A DNA stretch of 64,000 nucleotides from Rhodococcus ruber NBRC 15591 (GCF_001894945.1 NZ_BCXE01000021.1:186001-250000); one strand, 5' to 3'. Shown: positions 1 to 10,482, numbered from the stretch's first letter. The notes: a model not told the origin generated them from the sequence alone. Numbers and translations are program-made.

Positions 1-338
1 GGGTGGCCCCGGTCGGCGACCACGAGGCTGGCGAACCGGCCGAACCGGCCCGAGGCGGCCGCCCACGCCAGCTCCGCTCCAGCCCCACTGCCGACGAGGT
101 GCACCCACGGCAACTGCAGGGCGTCGAGCAATGCGTGCACGCCCGCGACGTCGAGACCCTCGATGGTCTCCGGTACGAACGTACGCAGATCCGAATGGTG
201 CAGCCGCGTGCACACCGCGTCGTAGACGTCGGCGGATTCCCCGGCGCCGGGCAGCAGCAGCACCGCGTGCCGGCTCTCGGGGCCGTCGATTCGCACGGTG
301 AAGGTGCCGGCCGGGATCGCCACGTCAGTCGGTTCCAT
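1..338 (-). CDS. alpha/beta hydrolase, partial (C-terminus outside window)
   Basis: The minus-strand frame opens with ATG at 338 and runs off the left edge without a stop, giving about 112 residues. The N-terminal half looks like an alpha/beta-hydrolase fold: a hydrophobic strand (AVLLLPGAG, near residues 29-37) and then a nucleophile elbow GSGAG (near residues 83-87) whose Ser would be the catalytic nucleophile. The acid and the His lie outside the window. It is the next gene downstream of mapB on the same strand, 48 bp away. Substrate cannot be told; esterase, thioesterase or haloperoxidase-like members all fit. Confidence 0.6.
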   Translation of the reverse strand, partial: MEPTDVAIPAGTFTVRIDGPESRHAVLLLPGAGESADVYDAVCTRLHHSDLRTFVPETIEGLDVAGVHALLDALQLPWVHLVGSGAGAELAWAAASGRFGRFASLVVADRGH

Positions 339-386
339 GCCGAAGCACGGTACGCGACAAGACGATGCGCCCGGCACCCGGCCGCG

Positions 387-1244
387 TCACGGCAGCGTGA
401 GGATATCCGCTCCGCTGTCGGTGACGACGATGGTGTGCTCGAACTGGGCGGTCCACTTGCGGTCCTTGGTGACCACGGTCCAGCCGTCGTCCCAGATCTC
501 GTAGTCCACGGTGCCGAGGTTGATCATCGGCTCGATCGTGAACACCATTCCCGGCTCGAGCACGGTGTCGACGGACGGCTGGTCGTAGTGCAGGATCACC
601 AGCCCGTTGTGGAACGTCTCGCCGATGCCGTGACCGGTGAAGTCACGCACCACCCCGTACCCGAACCGGTTCGCGTACGACTCGATGACCCGGCCGACGA
701 CGTTGAGCGCCCGGCCCGGCTTGACCGCCTTGATCGCCCGCATCGTCGCCTCACGGGTCCGTTCGACCAGCAGGCGGTGCTCCTCGGAGACCTCGCCCGC
801 CAGGAACGTGGCATTGGTGTCACCGTGCACTCCCCCGATGTAGGCGGTGACGTCGATGTTGACGATGTCGCCGTCCTCGAGCACCGTCGAATCCGGGATG
901 CCGTGGCAGATCACCTCGTTCAGCGACGTGCAGCACGACTTGGTGAAGCCCTTGTACCCCAGCGTCGAGGGATACGCGCCGTGGTCGCACATGTATTCGT
1001 GCGCGATCCGGTCCAGTTCGTCGGTGGTCACGCCCGGCGCGACGGCCTTGCCCGCCTCGGCCAGGGCCTGCGCGGCGATGCGGCCGGCGACCCGCATCTT
1101 CTCGATGGTCTCCGGGGTCTGCACCCACGGCTCGTGCCCTTCGTTCGCCGTCGGCTTCCACGCGTACTCCGGTCGCTCGATCCCGTTGGGGACGGCGCGG
1201 ACGGGTGAGACGGTTCCGGGGACGAGTGCGGTGCGAACAGGCAT
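387..1244 (-). CDS. map: methionine aminopeptidase, type Ic
   Basis: Removes the initiator methionine from nascent proteins in the cytoplasm. The 285-residue product aligns closely with mycobacterial MapB/MetAP1c, including the N-terminal proline-rich extension (about 40 residues) thought to contact the ribosome. The five metal ligands are all present: D131 (in NIDVTAY), D142 (GDTNATF), H205 (GHGIG), E238 (TIEPMI) and E269 (QFEHT). I chose ATG at 1244 because it gives the same length and N-terminus as the mycobacterial protein. A GTG two codons upstream (1250) is an alternative; neither has a strong ribosome binding site. Gene position relative to the PBP and ispG genes matches M. tuberculosis Rv2861c. 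Confidence 0.95.
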   Translation of the reverse strand: MPVRTALVPGTVSPVRAVPNGIERPEYAWKPTANEGHEPWVQTPETIEKMRVAGRIAAQALAEAGKAVAPGVTTDELDRIAHEYMCDHGAYPSTLGYKGFTKSCCTSLNEVICHGIPDSTVLEDGDIVNIDVTAYIGGVHGDTNATFLAGEVSEEHRLLVERTREATMRAIKAVKPGRALNVVGRVIESYANRFGYGVVRDFTGHGIGETFHNGLVILHYDQPSVDTVLEPGMVFTIEPMINLGTVDYEIWDDGWTVVTKDRKWTAQFEHTIVVTDSGADILTLP

Positions 1245-1280
1245 GGTCACCAGGATAGGCCCCGACCGACGGGGGGCGAC

Positions 1281-1299
1281 GCGGCGCCGGCCGCGCCGC
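1281..1299 (-). terminator. possible GC-only hairpin terminator
   Basis: GCGGCGC (1281-1287) and GCGCCGC (1293-1299) pair perfectly around a 5-base loop. The hairpin lies 16 bp past the stop of the acyl-CoA synthetase gene and before mapB. There is no T-tract, as is common in high-GC actinobacteria, so it is only a candidate. Confidence 0.35.
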
Positions 1300-1314
1300 C
1301 CCCACGCGGGCGGC

Positions 1315-2973
1315 TCAGCCCTGACGCAGGATGTAGCGCTGGATCTTGCCGCTGGGCGTCTTCGGCAGCTGCGGCACGAAGTGCACGGTCCGCGGGTAGG
1401 CGTGCGCCGCGAACTTGCGCTTGACCAGCTGCTGCAGCTCCACCTCGAGCTCGTCGGTGCCGTCGACGCCGTCGCGCAGCACCACGAACGCTTCGAGCAC
1501 CTCGCCGCGCAGCTGGTCGGGCATGCCGACGACGGCGGCCTCGACGACGTGCTCGTGCATCACCAGCACGCTCTCGACGTCGAACGGGCCGATCCGGTAG
1601 CCCGCCATGATGATCACGTCGTCGTCGCGGGCGGAGAAGTAGAAGAACCCGTCCTCGTCGACCTGTCCGGCGTCGCCGGTGAGGTACCAGCGGCCGTCCT
1701 CGGTGAACCGCTGCGCGGTCTTCTCCGGCGCGTCCACGTACCCCGTGAACCACAGCAGGGGGCTGGCGTGGGTGTCGATCGCCACCCGTCCGGGCACGCC
1801 GGGGGCGGCGATGTCGTCGGAGTCGTCCGAGAGCACGGCGCAGGACCACCCGGGCAGGGGCTTACCCATCGATCCGGGCCGCACTTCTTCGCGCAGCCCG
1901 TCCGCCCACGCGTTGACGACGAACATGCCGTGCTCGGTCTGGCCGTAGTGGTCGCGCACGATCACGCCGAGGGTCTGCTCGGACCATGCCACGACGTCCG
2001 GGGTGAGCGGCTCGCCGGCGGACGAGGCGCGCCGCAGCGAGACCGACTCCGGCACGGGCGCCGAGTCCGCCCGCAGGCTGCGGTAGACGGTGGGCGCGGC
2101 CGCGAAGTTGGTGACCCCGAACTTCTCCATCACCTGCCAGGTGAGGGCGGCGGAGAACCCGGCGTGCAGCAGCAGGCTGCGCACACCGGCGGCCAGCGGC
2201 GCGAGCAGCGCGTAGTAGAGCCCGTACGCCCAGCCGGGATCGGCGGCGTTCCAGAACACGTCGTCCTCACGCACGTCGAGGCCGAAGTCCAGGTAGGCGT
2301 GGAACGACGCGAGCGCCCGCACCGGCACCGGCACCCCCTTCGGGGTGCCGGTCGTGCCGGAGGTGAACAGCTGCACGAGCCCGCCGTGCCCACCGACGGC
2401 GACCGCGGCGCCGCGCGGATCGTCCGCATCGTGCGAGGCCACCAGGTCGGCGAAGCGGACGCCGATGCCGGCGGTGCCGGCCTCGGCGGGACCGGCAACG
2501 ACGATCTGCCACGGCGCGTCGGCGGGGATGTCCTCGCCGGGCGCGAGCTTGCCGACCTGGTCCGCGTCGGCGACGACGACCTTCGCCCCGCTGGCCTGCA
2601 GCCGGAAGCCGATCGCCGGGGGTGCGAAGGCGGTGAACAACGGCACGTGCACGGCACCGCGACGCCAGATGCCGAGCAGCGCCACCACCAGGTCCGCGGA
2701 CTTGCCCATCAGGGTGGCGACATGGTCGCCCGGCTCGACGCCGAGATCGGCCAGGGCCGCGGCGAACCGGGAGGACTGCTCACGCAGCTCGCCGAAGGTC
2801 AGGTCGGTCGCGGTCAGATCCGCCTCGACCACTGTGAACGCGACGGCGTCCGCGGGATGCCCGTCGCACAGCAGCTGTGCGGCACACGCGTCGGCGGTGT
2901 CGTAGCGGTCCAGCAGTTCCCGCACCCGTGCCTCCTGCCCGGAATGCGCACGCGCGGTGGTCTCGGTGGTCAT
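1315..2973 (-). CDS. AMP-binding acyl-CoA synthetase
   Basis: Adenylate-forming enzyme that activates a carboxylic acid with ATP and transfers it to CoA. The 552-residue protein carries the phosphate-binding loop SGTTGTPKG (205-213), a YGQTE-type adenine motif, the GD-containing motif in WYLTGDAGQ, and the C-terminal catalytic Lys in PSGKIQRY (K543). ATG at 2973 is preceded by GAGAGGAC at good spacing; upstream in-frame codons are not needed. Overall it looks like the acetyl/medium-chain acyl-CoA synthetase (ACS/ACSM-like) group, but substrate cannot be assigned. It is divergent from a GAF-LuxR regulator with a 106-bp shared upstream region, which suggests local control of a fatty- or aromatic-acid activation step. 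Confidence 0.88.
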   Translation of the reverse strand: MTTETTARAHSGQEARVRELLDRYDTADACAAQLLCDGHPADAVAFTVVEADLTATDLTFGELREQSSRFAAALADLGVEPGDHVATLMGKSADLVVALLGIWRRGAVHVPLFTAFAPPAIGFRLQASGAKVVVADADQVGKLAPGEDIPADAPWQIVVAGPAEAGTAGIGVRFADLVASHDADDPRGAAVAVGGHGGLVQLFTSGTTGTPKGVPVPVRALASFHAYLDFGLDVREDDVFWNAADPGWAYGLYYALLAPLAAGVRSLLLHAGFSAALTWQVMEKFGVTNFAAAPTVYRSLRADSAPVPESVSLRRASSAGEPLTPDVVAWSEQTLGVIVRDHYGQTEHGMFVVNAWADGLREEVRPGSMGKPLPGWSCAVLSDDSDDIAAPGVPGRVAIDTHASPLLWFTGYVDAPEKTAQRFTEDGRWYLTGDAGQVDEDGFFYFSARDDDVIIMAGYRIGPFDVESVLVMHEHVVEAAVVGMPDQLRGEVLEAFVVLRDGVDGTDELEVELQQLVKRKFAAHAYPRTVHFVPQLPKTPSGKIQRYILRQG

Positions 2974-3079
2974 CGAATCCGTCCTCTCGTGAAGCGCCCC
3001 GGGGTGAACGTCCCGAGGATCGATTCCTTTATGATCCAGGTCACACGTCCGTCCCGATACCCCCGGAAAGGGGTGACCG

Positions 3080-3940
3080 ATGGCGCCGGCCGGCACCTCG
3101 CCTCTCCTTCGTCCCCGCGACAGCGACGCCCTGCGCGGGGAGCTTCGCCGTACCGCGGCGGAGGCCCTGATCCCCGTCGTGTTCGCCGGGGAGGTCCGCG
3201 ACGGGAACCTGCACCTGACCGAGTTCTTCGGCACCCGCACCAACGCTCTCGAGGGGGTCGTGGTGCCGCCGCGGGCCGGTCTGGGCGGCCTCGTGGTGGA
3301 CCGGGCCCGGCCGGCGACGGTGCCGGACTACGGCCGGTCGTCGTCGATCACCCACCACTTCGATCGGCCGGTCCTCGGCGAGGGGCTGCGCTCGATCCTC
3401 GCGGTGCCGGTGATGGTGAGCGGGGCGGCTCGTGCCGTGCTCTACGGCGCGATCCGGGAGTGTTCACCGCTCGGCGACCGCGCGGTGGGAGCCTTCGTGC
3501 AGGCGGCGCGACGGCTCAGCAGCGAGATCGCCGTCCGGGACGAGGTGGACCGGCGGCTGGCGATGCTCGGCTCCCTCGACCGCCCGGCCGAGAGCCCGGT
3601 CGCGGCCGCCCAGATCCGGGACGTGCACGCAGAACTGCGCGGTCTCGCCCAGTGCGTCGAGGATGCCGGCCTGCAGCGTAAGCTGCGGGACCTGTCGGAC
3701 CGGCTGGCCGGGGCGCTCGGCGGCGCGGCACCGCTCCAGAGCGACGTGGTGCTCTCGCCGCGCGAGACCGACGTGCTCGCGCACGTGGCGCTGGGATGCA
3801 CCAACGCCGAGATCGCCGACCGGCTGTCGGTGGGCCCGGAGACGGTCAAGAGCTACCTGCGCAGCGCGATGGGCAAGCTCGACGCCCACACCCGGCACGA
3901 GGCCGTCGTGTCGGCGCGACGCCTGGGGCTGCTGCCCTGA
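3080..3940 (+). CDS. GAF-domain LuxR-family transcriptional regulator
   Basis: Product of 286 residues. The first ~140 residues look like a GAF sensory domain (conserved pattern around AVPVMVSG, then a strand reading AVLYGAIRE). A connecting helical region (about 150-215) follows. The C-terminal 60 residues are a LuxR/GerE helix-turn-helix: LSPRETDVLAHVALG, then TNAEIADRLS and VKSYLRS. No receiver domain is present, so it probably binds a small ligand instead of being phosphorylated. GGAAAGGGG lies just before the ATG. Divergent orientation to the acyl-CoA synthetase suggests it regulates that gene; the ligand is unknown. Confidence 0.85.
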   Translation: MAPAGTSPLLRPRDSDALRGELRRTAAEALIPVVFAGEVRDGNLHLTEFFGTRTNALEGVVVPPRAGLGGLVVDRARPATVPDYGRSSSITHHFDRPVLGEGLRSILAVPVMVSGAARAVLYGAIRECSPLGDRAVGAFVQAARRLSSEIAVRDEVDRRLAMLGSLDRPAESPVAAAQIRDVHAELRGLAQCVEDAGLQRKLRDLSDRLAGALGGAAPLQSDVVLSPRETDVLAHVALGCTNAEIADRLSVGPETVKSYLRSAMGKLDAHTRHEAVVSARRLGLLP

Positions 3941-3984
3941 CCGGCGGCCGGTGGGCTCTCCCGCGGCGCGCCCGGGCCGGTCAG
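3937..3984. terminator. bidirectional terminator between convergent genes
   Basis: CTGACCGG (3937-3944) and CCGGTCAG (3977-3984) pair perfectly and enclose further complementary GC blocks. The arms include the stop codons of both convergent genes: TGA of the LuxR gene and, on the other strand, TGA of the PBP gene. Confidence 0.5.
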
Positions 3985-5831
3985 TAGCCCTCCGGCAGCG
4001 CCGCGAACATGTCGCGGGTGACGGCGACGGCGTTGTCGGAGCTGCCGCCGCGCACGACGAGCGTCGCGAAGGCCAGGTCACCGCGATATCCGACGAACCA
4101 TGCGTGGGAGCCGCCCGCGACCTCGGCCTCACCCGTCTTGCCGTACACCTCGCCCTGGTCGCGAATCCGGTCGGCGGTACCGCTGGTGATCACCAGGCGC
4201 ATCATGCCGCGCAGGCCGTCGACCATCTCCGGGGTGACCGGCGGCCGGTCGCCGGTGACGACGGTCTCGCGTCCCTGCAGCAGGTAGGGCACGGGTGCGC
4301 TGCCGTGCGCGACGGTCGCCGCGGCCAGGGCCATCCCGAACGGGCTGACGACGACCCTGCCCTGACCGAAGCCGTCCTCGGCGCGCTGGACCAGGTCCTC
4401 CGCGGGCGGCACCGATCCGGAGAACGTGGGCATGCCCACCACGTCGTACTCGGGTCCGATGCCGAACTGCGCGGCCGCGACGGTGAGGGCGTCGGGCGCC
4501 ATCTCGGAGGCGAGTTTGGCGAACGAGGTGTTGCACGAGCGCGCGAACGCCGTCGCCATCGGCACGGTGCCGACCGAGAATTCGTTGTAGTTCGGAACAC
4601 TGCGCTCGCCGATCGTGATCCGGCCCGGGCAGGCCACCATGGTGCCCGGTCCCGCGAGCCCGCTGGAGATGGCGGCACCCGAGGTGATGATCTTGAAGGT
4701 GGAGCCGGGCGGGTACTGTCCGGCCAGCGCGACCGGCCCGTCGCGGTCGGCGGCCTTGTTCTGCGCGACGGCGAGGACCGCGCCGGTGGACGCCTCGATC
4801 ACCACCATCATCGCCTGTTCCGTGCGGGCGTCGACGGCGGCCTGCGCCGCCACCTGGATGGGACGGTCCAGGCTGACGGAGAAGGACGGCGCGGGTTCGG
4901 GCGGCGTCTCGGTGAGGACCCCGGTGTCGACACCGTTCTGGTTGACCGCGACGACGCTCCACCCGGCCTTGCCGTCCACCTCGTCGATCACGGTCTTCTT
5001 GACCTGGCCGACGAGGTCGGGGGCGAAGGTACGGTCGGTGGCGACGAGATCGGCCTGCTCGGTGATCGTGACCCCGGGCACCGCCGCGAGGGTGTCGGCG
5101 ACGCGTTCGTAGTCCTCCTCACGCAGCCGCACGACCGAGTAGGCGCCGTCGGCGGCGGTCGCGGTCTCGGCGATCGACTGCGCGGTCAGCGACGGGTCGA
5201 ACTCGGTCAGCGCCGCCGACAGCGCCCGCGCCGCGGCCCGGACATCGCCCGCCTGCGCCGCATCGAAACCGATTCCGTAGACGATGCCCGGAACGAGCAC
5301 GTCCGAGCCGGAATGCTCGTTGACGCGGGCACGCGGGGCGGGATTGGTCCGCAGCTGCATCCGCTGCCGGTCCCCGAGCTGGGGATGCAGGTTCGACCGC
5401 GTCCAGCGCACCACCCAGTCCTCGCCGCTGCGGCCCATGTTCATCTGCCCGGAGTACCGCCACACGCGCTCGCCGGGCAGGTCCCACTCGTAGACGTAGG
5501 TGACGGTCGCGGTGTCCCCGTCGATCCGCACCCCGTCGGTGTCCACCTCGAGACCCTCCGCCTGCAGCCCCGTCCACGTCGCCGCGAGCGCCTCCTCGGC
5601 CGAGTCGGGACGATCGGTCAGGGCAGCGGCCGCAGCGAAGTCCCGCTCGGCGAAGTCGGTGAGGAACTCCTGTGCGGCAGGCTCCGGTCCGGCGGGTTTG
5701 GGGGTGCATGCCACGACGCCGCCGGCCAATGCGACGGCGGCTGCCAGGATCGGCAGGAGCCGACGCGGTGCCTGGACGAACCGGACGGACGGGACCGGGG
5801 CGCAGACGGGTCGAGTTCTCATCGCCGTCAT
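3981..5831 (-). CDS. penicillin-binding lipoprotein (class B PBP, Rv2864c-like)
   Basis: Peptidoglycan D,D-transpeptidase anchored outside the membrane. Product of 616 residues from ATG 5831 (an ATG at 5822 is equally possible). It has a signal peptide ending in a lipobox (GGVVAC, Cys42), an NTF2-like N-terminal domain as in MecA-type PBPs (about 55-150), a PBP dimerisation region, and a transpeptidase domain with all three active-site motifs: S377-T-F-K380, S432-C-N434 and K565-T-G567. The family is the actinobacterial PBP lipoprotein called Rv2864c/PbpLipo in M. tuberculosis, where it also lies near mapB. A complete active site argues that it is functional. Confidence 0.93.
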   Translation of the reverse strand: MTAMRTRPVCAPVPSVRFVQAPRRLLPILAAAVALAGGVVACTPKPAGPEPAAQEFLTDFAERDFAAAAALTDRPDSAEEALAATWTGLQAEGLEVDTDGVRIDGDTATVTYVYEWDLPGERVWRYSGQMNMGRSGEDWVVRWTRSNLHPQLGDRQRMQLRTNPAPRARVNEHSGSDVLVPGIVYGIGFDAAQAGDVRAAARALSAALTEFDPSLTAQSIAETATAADGAYSVVRLREEDYERVADTLAAVPGVTITEQADLVATDRTFAPDLVGQVKKTVIDEVDGKAGWSVVAVNQNGVDTGVLTETPPEPAPSFSVSLDRPIQVAAQAAVDARTEQAMMVVIEASTGAVLAVAQNKAADRDGPVALAGQYPPGSTFKIITSGAAISSGLAGPGTMVACPGRITIGERSVPNYNEFSVGTVPMATAFARSCNTSFAKLASEMAPDALTVAAAQFGIGPEYDVVGMPTFSGSVPPAEDLVQRAEDGFGQGRVVVSPFGMALAAATVAHGSAPVPYLLQGRETVVTGDRPPVTPEMVDGLRGMMRLVITSGTADRIRDQGEVYGKTGEAEVAGGSHAWFVGYRGDLAFATLVVRGGSSDNAVAVTRDMFAALPEGY

Positions 5832-5889
5832 CGTAGGACCGGTGGCACCCGGGATCGGGGAGGCGACACGGCCCGGACGGAGCGGCCCC

Positions 5890-6726
5890 TCAGTCCAGCA
5901 GAACCGTGCAGAAGGTCGCGACCTGCCGGAAGCCGATCCGGGCGTACGCCGCGCGAGCGCGGTGATTGAAGCTGTTGACGTACAGGCTCGGCAGCCGGCC
6001 ACCGGCGGTGACGGCGGCGGCGACGGCCGCGGTGCCGGTCGAGCCGAGGCCGGCGTCGCGCCTGCCGGGGTCCACCCACACGCCCTGGATCTGCCCCACA
6101 GACGAGGACTGGGAGCCGATCTCGGCCTTGAACACCACCCGGCCGTGCTCGAAGCGGGCCCATGCGCGTCCGGTGGCGATCAGGCTCTGCACCCGGCGGC
6201 GGTATCCCGCTCCGCCGTCACCCGCGCACGGATCCACACCGACCTCCTCGCGGAACATCGCGATCGCGGCCGGCATGTAGGCGTCGATCTCGTCCGGTCG
6301 CACGCGCCGCACCAGCGGGTCGGGGACGACGAGGGGTTCCCGGTCGAGCACCAGCAGCGGTTGCTCGGCCCGCACCTCGCGGGCGGGACCCCATTCCGGC
6401 TGCAGGACCTCCCACATCGGCAAGGCGAGTTCGGCACGGCCGACGAGCGACGAGCACAGGCGGGGGCCGCGGGCGGCGCGGTCCGCGAAGGCATGCAGGT
6501 CGTCGCGATCGCCGAGCAGCGGGACGAGGTTCGCCCCCGAGAAGCACAGCGACTCGTCGGGTCCGCCCCGGCTCCACATGTCACCGCCGACGGCGCGGGA
6601 GTCGAGGCCGTACTCCTCGATCCGGCCGGCCACCATGCACGCCGCCACCGGATCGCGGGCCAGCACCCGCAGCACGTGTGCGGTGTCACGGCCGCCGAGA
6701 GACCGGACTCCCAGAAGCTTGAGCAC
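5890..6726 (-). CDS. GNAT acetyltransferase with N-terminal DUF4081
   Basis: 278-residue protein in the place of M. tuberculosis Rv2867c. The N-terminal half (about 1-125) matches the DUF4081 type; the C-terminal half has GNAT features, with the acetyl-CoA-binding region around IQGVWVDPGRRDAGLGS (the usual R/Q-x-x-G-x-G/A loop is partly degenerate) and a final strand at SLYVNSFNHRARAAYARIGF. The substrate is unknown. The start is GTG 6726, with AGGTGG at good spacing upstream. It lies between the PBP gene and ispG on the same strand and is probably co-transcribed downstream of ispG. Confidence 0.85.
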   Translation of the reverse strand: MLKLLGVRSLGGRDTAHVLRVLARDPVAACMVAGRIEEYGLDSRAVGGDMWSRGGPDESLCFSGANLVPLLGDRDDLHAFADRAARGPRLCSSLVGRAELALPMWEVLQPEWGPAREVRAEQPLLVLDREPLVVPDPLVRRVRPDEIDAYMPAAIAMFREEVGVDPCAGDGGAGYRRRVQSLIATGRAWARFEHGRVVFKAEIGSQSSSVGQIQGVWVDPGRRDAGLGSTGTAAVAAAVTAGGRLPSLYVNSFNHRARAAYARIGFRQVATFCTVLLD

Positions 6727-6810
6727 GTCCCACCACCTGTCGACTGCGGATACGCACTCAGACTGCCAGAAGCCGGGGCCGCGCGGGAGTCCTGTGCCCG
6801 CCGAACCGGT

Positions 6811-7965
6811 TCAGCCGACCGAGACCACCGGGTTTCCGGTGCCGGCGTCGCCTTCCATCTCCTCGGCGATGCGCATGGCCTCCTCGATGAGGGTCTCGAC
6901 GATCTGGGCCTCGGGGACGGTCTTGACGACCTTGCCCTTGACGAAGATCTGGCCCTTGCCGTTGCCGGACGCGACGCCGAGGTCGGCCTCGCGTGCCTCA
7001 CCGGGGCCGTTGACGACGCAGCCCATGACCGCGACGCGCAGCGGCACCTCCATGCCCTGAAGGCCTGCGGTGACCTCGTCGGCGAGGGTGTAGACGTCGA
7101 CCTGCGCGCGGCCGCACGACGGGCAGGAGACGATCTCGAGCTTGCGCGGCCGCAGGTTCAGCGACTGCAGGATCTGGGTGCCGACCTTGATCTCCTCGGC
7201 GGGCGGCGCCGACAGCGACACCCGGATGGTGTCGCCGATGCCCTCGCTGAGCAGCGCACCGAACGCGACGGCCGACTTGATCGTGCCCTGGAAGGCGGGC
7301 CCTGCCTCGGTCACACCCAGATGCAGCGGGTAGTCGCACTGCGCGGCGAGCTGACGGTAGGCCTCGACCATCACGACGGGGTCGTTGTGCTTGACCGAGA
7401 TCTTGAGGTCGCCGAAGCCGTGCTCCTCGAACAGGCTCGCCTCCCACAGCGCGGACTCGACGAGCGCCTCGGGCGTGGCCTTGCCGTACTTGCTCAGGAT
7501 GCGCGGATCCAGCGAGCCGGCGTTGACTCCGATACGGATCGGAATGCCCGCGGCGCCGGCGGCTTTGGCGACCTCCTTCACGCGGCCGTCGAACTCCTTG
7601 ATGTTGCCGGGGTTGACGCGCACGGCGGCGCAGCCGGCGTCGATGGCGGCGAAGATGTAGCGCGGCTGGAAGTGGATGTCCGCGATGACCGGGATCTGGC
7701 TCTTCTTCGCGATCGCGGCGAGCGCGTCGGCGTCCTCCTGCCGCGGGCACGCGACCCGGACGATGTCGCAACCGGACGCGGTGAGCTCCGCGATCTGCTG
7801 CAACGTCGCGTTGACGTCGTGCGTCTTGGTGGTGCACATCGACTGCACCGACACCGGGTGGTCGCTGCCCACGCCGACGTCGCCGACCATGAGCTGACGG
7901 GTCTTGCGCCGGGGCGCGAGGACGGCGGGAACTTCGGGCATGCCCAAACCGACGGGGCTGGTCAC
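6811..7965 (-). CDS. ispG: 4-hydroxy-3-methylbut-2-enyl diphosphate synthase
   Basis: Penultimate enzyme of the MEP isoprenoid pathway; it converts MEcPP to HMBPP using a [4Fe-4S] cluster. The 384-residue product is close to mycobacterial GcpE. Cluster ligands are visible at C281 and C284 (SCPSCGRAQ), C316 ([11 protein letters not shown]) and E323. The start GTG 7965 gives the N-terminus seen in mycobacteria and is preceded by AGAAGG. The gene sits in the conserved ispG-rip1-dxr order with another MEP enzyme (dxr), so the isoprenoid genes are likely co-expressed, with the protease gene between them. Confidence 0.97.
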   Translation of the reverse strand: MTSPVGLGMPEVPAVLAPRRKTRQLMVGDVGVGSDHPVSVQSMCTTKTHDVNATLQQIAELTASGCDIVRVACPRQEDADALAAIAKKSQIPVIADIHFQPRYIFAAIDAGCAAVRVNPGNIKEFDGRVKEVAKAAGAAGIPIRIGVNAGSLDPRILSKYGKATPEALVESALWEASLFEEHGFGDLKISVKHNDPVVMVEAYRQLAAQCDYPLHLGVTEAGPAFQGTIKSAVAFGALLSEGIGDTIRVSLSAPPAEEIKVGTQILQSLNLRPRKLEIVSCPSCGRAQVDVYTLADEVTAGLQGMEVPLRVAVMGCVVNGPGEAREADLGVASGNGKGQIFVKGKVVKTVPEAQIVETLIEEAMRIAEEMEGDAGTGNPVVSVG

Positions 7966-8010
7966 GTTTCGCCTTCTTTCGTAGCTACGCGGCAATTCTA
8001 GCGGTGTGGG

Positions 8011-9228
8011 TCAGAACAGCTGGATGGGGTTGACGATGTCCGCGGTGAGTGTCAACAGCATGAACGCGCCGCCGATGAGGACGAACACGTAGGTGACGGG
8101 CAGCAGCTTCGTGTAGTCGACCGGGCCGCCGACCGGCAGCCCGCGCAGCCCGCGGATCCAGTTGCGGACCTTCTCGTACACGACGACGGCGATGTGGCCG
8201 CCGTCGAGCGGCAGCAGCGGGAGCAGGTTGAACATGCCCAGGAAGAAGTTCAGCTGGGCGAGCAGCAGGACGAACATCTGCCAGATGCCCCGCTCGGCGA
8301 CCTGCCCACCGATGACGGAGGCACCGACCACGCTGATCGGGGTGTCGGGGTCGCGTTCGCCGCCCGTCACCGACTCCCACAGCGCCCCCACCTTGCTGGG
8401 CAGGTCGGCGAGGGCCTGCGCGGTGAGCACGAACATGTCGCCGGTGAATTGCAGCGTGCCGCCCACTGCGGTGAACGCGTTGTATTCGGTGACGGACGGC
8501 GGCGCGGCCACCCCGATGGCGCTGACGGTCTCCGAGGTGATCGCGCCCGTCTCGGGATCCTGCACCCAGCGCTGGGCGGACTGGACCGGCACCGGGATCG
8601 TCAACGTGCGACCGTCGCGCTCGACGACGAAATCCACCGTGCCGGTCGCGGCGCGGGTGACCTCGACCAGGTCCGCGAATGTCGCGACCTCGGTGCCGCC
8701 GACGGAGACGACGACGTCCCCGACTTCGAGGCCGGCGGCAGCGGCCGGACCCGGCCCGCTGCACGGCGCGAGCTCGTAGCCCCCGGATTCACCGGCCTGG
8801 GTCGGTGCGACGCACGAGAGCTCCCCGATCTCCGCCGGGGTCTCCCCCAGCCGCGGCAGACCCCACGCCACGGCGAGCCCGAAGATCAGCACCATGCCGA
8901 GGAGGAAGTTCATCGCGATGCCGCCGGACATCACCACCACGCGCTTCCATGCCTTCTGCTTGAACATGGCGCGCTCGTGCTCGTCGGGAGCCAGCTCGTC
9001 GAGCGCCGTCATGCCCGCGATGTCGCAGAAGCCGCCCGCCGGGATCGCCTTGAGGCCGTACTCGGTCTCACCGCGCCGGAACGAGTACAGCCGCGGCCCG
9101 AACCCGATGTAGTAGCGCCGCACCTTCATGCCGAGGCGCTGCGCGGTCCACATGTGCCCGGCCTCGTGCAGGGCGATGGATACGGCGATGCCGAGGGCGA
9201 ACAGCACGACGCCCAGAACGAACATCAT
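8011..9228 (-). CDS. rip1: site-2 intramembrane zinc metalloprotease Rip1/RseP
   Basis: M50-family protease that cleaves anti-sigma factors within the membrane. The 405-residue protein has the zinc motif HEAGH (H21-E22-H25) in the first transmembrane segment, a membrane-topology PDZ domain in the middle (around residues 150-240), and the second active-site motif in the C-terminal membrane part (LLPLDGGH). Length and arrangement agree with M. tuberculosis Rip1 (Rv2869c, 404 aa). AGGAGG directly after the dxr stop supports ATG 9228 (a second ATG follows at once). The gene is translated 15 bp downstream of dxr and is likely translationally linked to it. Confidence 0.95.
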   Translation of the reverse strand: MMFVLGVVLFALGIAVSIALHEAGHMWTAQRLGMKVRRYYIGFGPRLYSFRRGETEYGLKAIPAGGFCDIAGMTALDELAPDEHERAMFKQKAWKRVVVMSGGIAMNFLLGMVLIFGLAVAWGLPRLGETPAEIGELSCVAPTQAGESGGYELAPCSGPGPAAAAGLEVGDVVVSVGGTEVATFADLVEVTRAATGTVDFVVERDGRTLTIPVPVQSAQRWVQDPETGAITSETVSAIGVAAPPSVTEYNAFTAVGGTLQFTGDMFVLTAQALADLPSKVGALWESVTGGERDPDTPISVVGASVIGGQVAERGIWQMFVLLLAQLNFFLGMFNLLPLLPLDGGHIAVVVYEKVRNWIRGLRGLPVGGPVDYTKLLPVTYVFVLIGGAFMLLTLTADIVNPIQLF

Positions 9229-9243
9229 CGGTGGCCGGTCCTC

Positions 9244-10407
9244 CTACTTCACGAGCGCGCGGGCTCGGTCCCGAGCCCAGCCGTCGGCGGCGAGCACATC
9301 TTCCACGGTAGCGGGTGCCGCGGACCAGGCGTCGGCGTCGGCCAGCACCGCCGCCACCGTGCGCACGATCCCGGGGAACGGCAGCGCCCCCGCCAGGAAA
9401 GCCTCCGCGGCCACCTCGTTCGCGGCGTTGTACACCGCGGTCAGGCATCCGCCGGCCACCCCGGCGGCCCGGGCGAGTTCGATCGCGGGGAAGACGTCGT
9501 GATCCACGGGTTCGAACTCCCACGTCGAGGCGGTCGTGAAGTCGAGGGCCGGCGCCGCGTCCGCGATCCGGTGCGGCCAGCCCAGCGCGAGCGCGATCGG
9601 CAGCTTCATCGACGGCGGCGACGCCTGGGCCAGCGTGGACCCGTCGGTGAAGGTGACCATCGAGTGCACGATCGACTGCGGGTGCACGGTGACGTCGATC
9701 CGGTCGTAGCCGATGCCGAACAACAGGTGCGTCTCGATCAGTTCCAGGCCCTTGTTCACCAGCGTCGCCGAGTTCAGGGTGTTCATCGGGCCCATCGACC
9801 AGGTCGGGTGGGCGCCGGCCTGCTCGGGGGTGACCGACTCGAGCCGTTCGGCCGTCCAGCCGCGGAACGGACCACCCGAGGCGGTCAGCACGAACCGGGC
9901 CACCTCGTCGGGGCTGCCGCCGCGCAGGCACTGGGCCAGCGCCGAGTGCTCCGAGTCCACCGGCACGATCTGCCCCGGGGCCGCGGCGGCGGTGACCAGT
10001 GCGCCGCCCGCGACGAGCGACTCCTTGTTGGCCAGCGCCAGGCGTGCGCCCGTCGCCAGTGCGGCCAGGGTCGGCTCCAGCCCGAGGGATCCGACGAGGG
10101 CGTTGAGCACCACGTCGGCCTCCACGTCGCGCACCAACCTCGTCACCGCCTCCGGCCCGCTGCGGACCTGCAGGCCCGGGAGGTCGAGGCGCGCGGCGGC
10201 CTGTGCGTTCGCGACGGCCACCTCGGTCACACCGGTGACGCGGATCTGTTCGGCGAGCAGATCGATGTTGCCACCACCGGCGGCGAGACCGACCACCTCG
10301 AACCGGTCGCGGTTGGCGGCGATCACCTCGAGTGCCTGGGTGCCGATGGAGCCGGTGCTGCCGAGCAGCAGGACACGGGTGCGGGAGCTGGGTTGCGAGT
10401 CGGCCAC
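9244..10407 (-). CDS. dxr: 1-deoxy-D-xylulose 5-phosphate reductoisomerase
   Basis: First committed step of the MEP pathway: NADPH-dependent conversion of DXP to MEP, the target of fosmidomycin. The 387-residue product has the NADPH-binding loop [14 protein letters not shown] near the N-terminus, the substrate and metal region [10 protein letters not shown], the flexible loop around [23 protein letters not shown] (residues given only in part here), and a C-terminal helical domain. I chose GTG 10407, which gives the M. tuberculosis-like N-terminus; an upstream in-frame GTG is possible but less likely. It is the first gene of the dxr-rip1-ispG group. Confidence 0.96.
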   Translation of the reverse strand: MADSQPSSRTRVLLLGSTGSIGTQALEVIAANRDRFEVVGLAAGGGNIDLLAEQIRVTGVTEVAVANAQAAARLDLPGLQVRSGPEAVTRLVRDVEADVVLNALVGSLGLEPTLAALATGARLALANKESLVAGGALVTAAAAPGQIVPVDSEHSALAQCLRGGSPDEVARFVLTASGGPFRGWTAERLESVTPEQAGAHPTWSMGPMNTLNSATLVNKGLELIETHLLFGIGYDRIDVTVHPQSIVHSMVTFTDGSTLAQASPPSMKLPIALALGWPHRIADAAPALDFTTASTWEFEPVDHDVFPAIELARAAGVAGGCLTAVYNAANEVAAEAFLAGALPFPGIVRTVAAVLADADAWSAAPATVEDVLAADGWARDRARALVK

Positions 10408-10482
10408 GCCGACATTGTTCCCGACCGTCCTGAGGGGAGGCTGAATCACCCGCCCGGCGCGCGGGAGCGCGCCCCCACTTCG

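Noticed and set aside
847-3681. 944-codon open frame on the plus strand
   Set aside because: Its sequence is Arg/Ala/Gly/His-rich nonsense antisense to the acyl-CoA synthetase and mapB genes; it is a by-product of high third-position GC.
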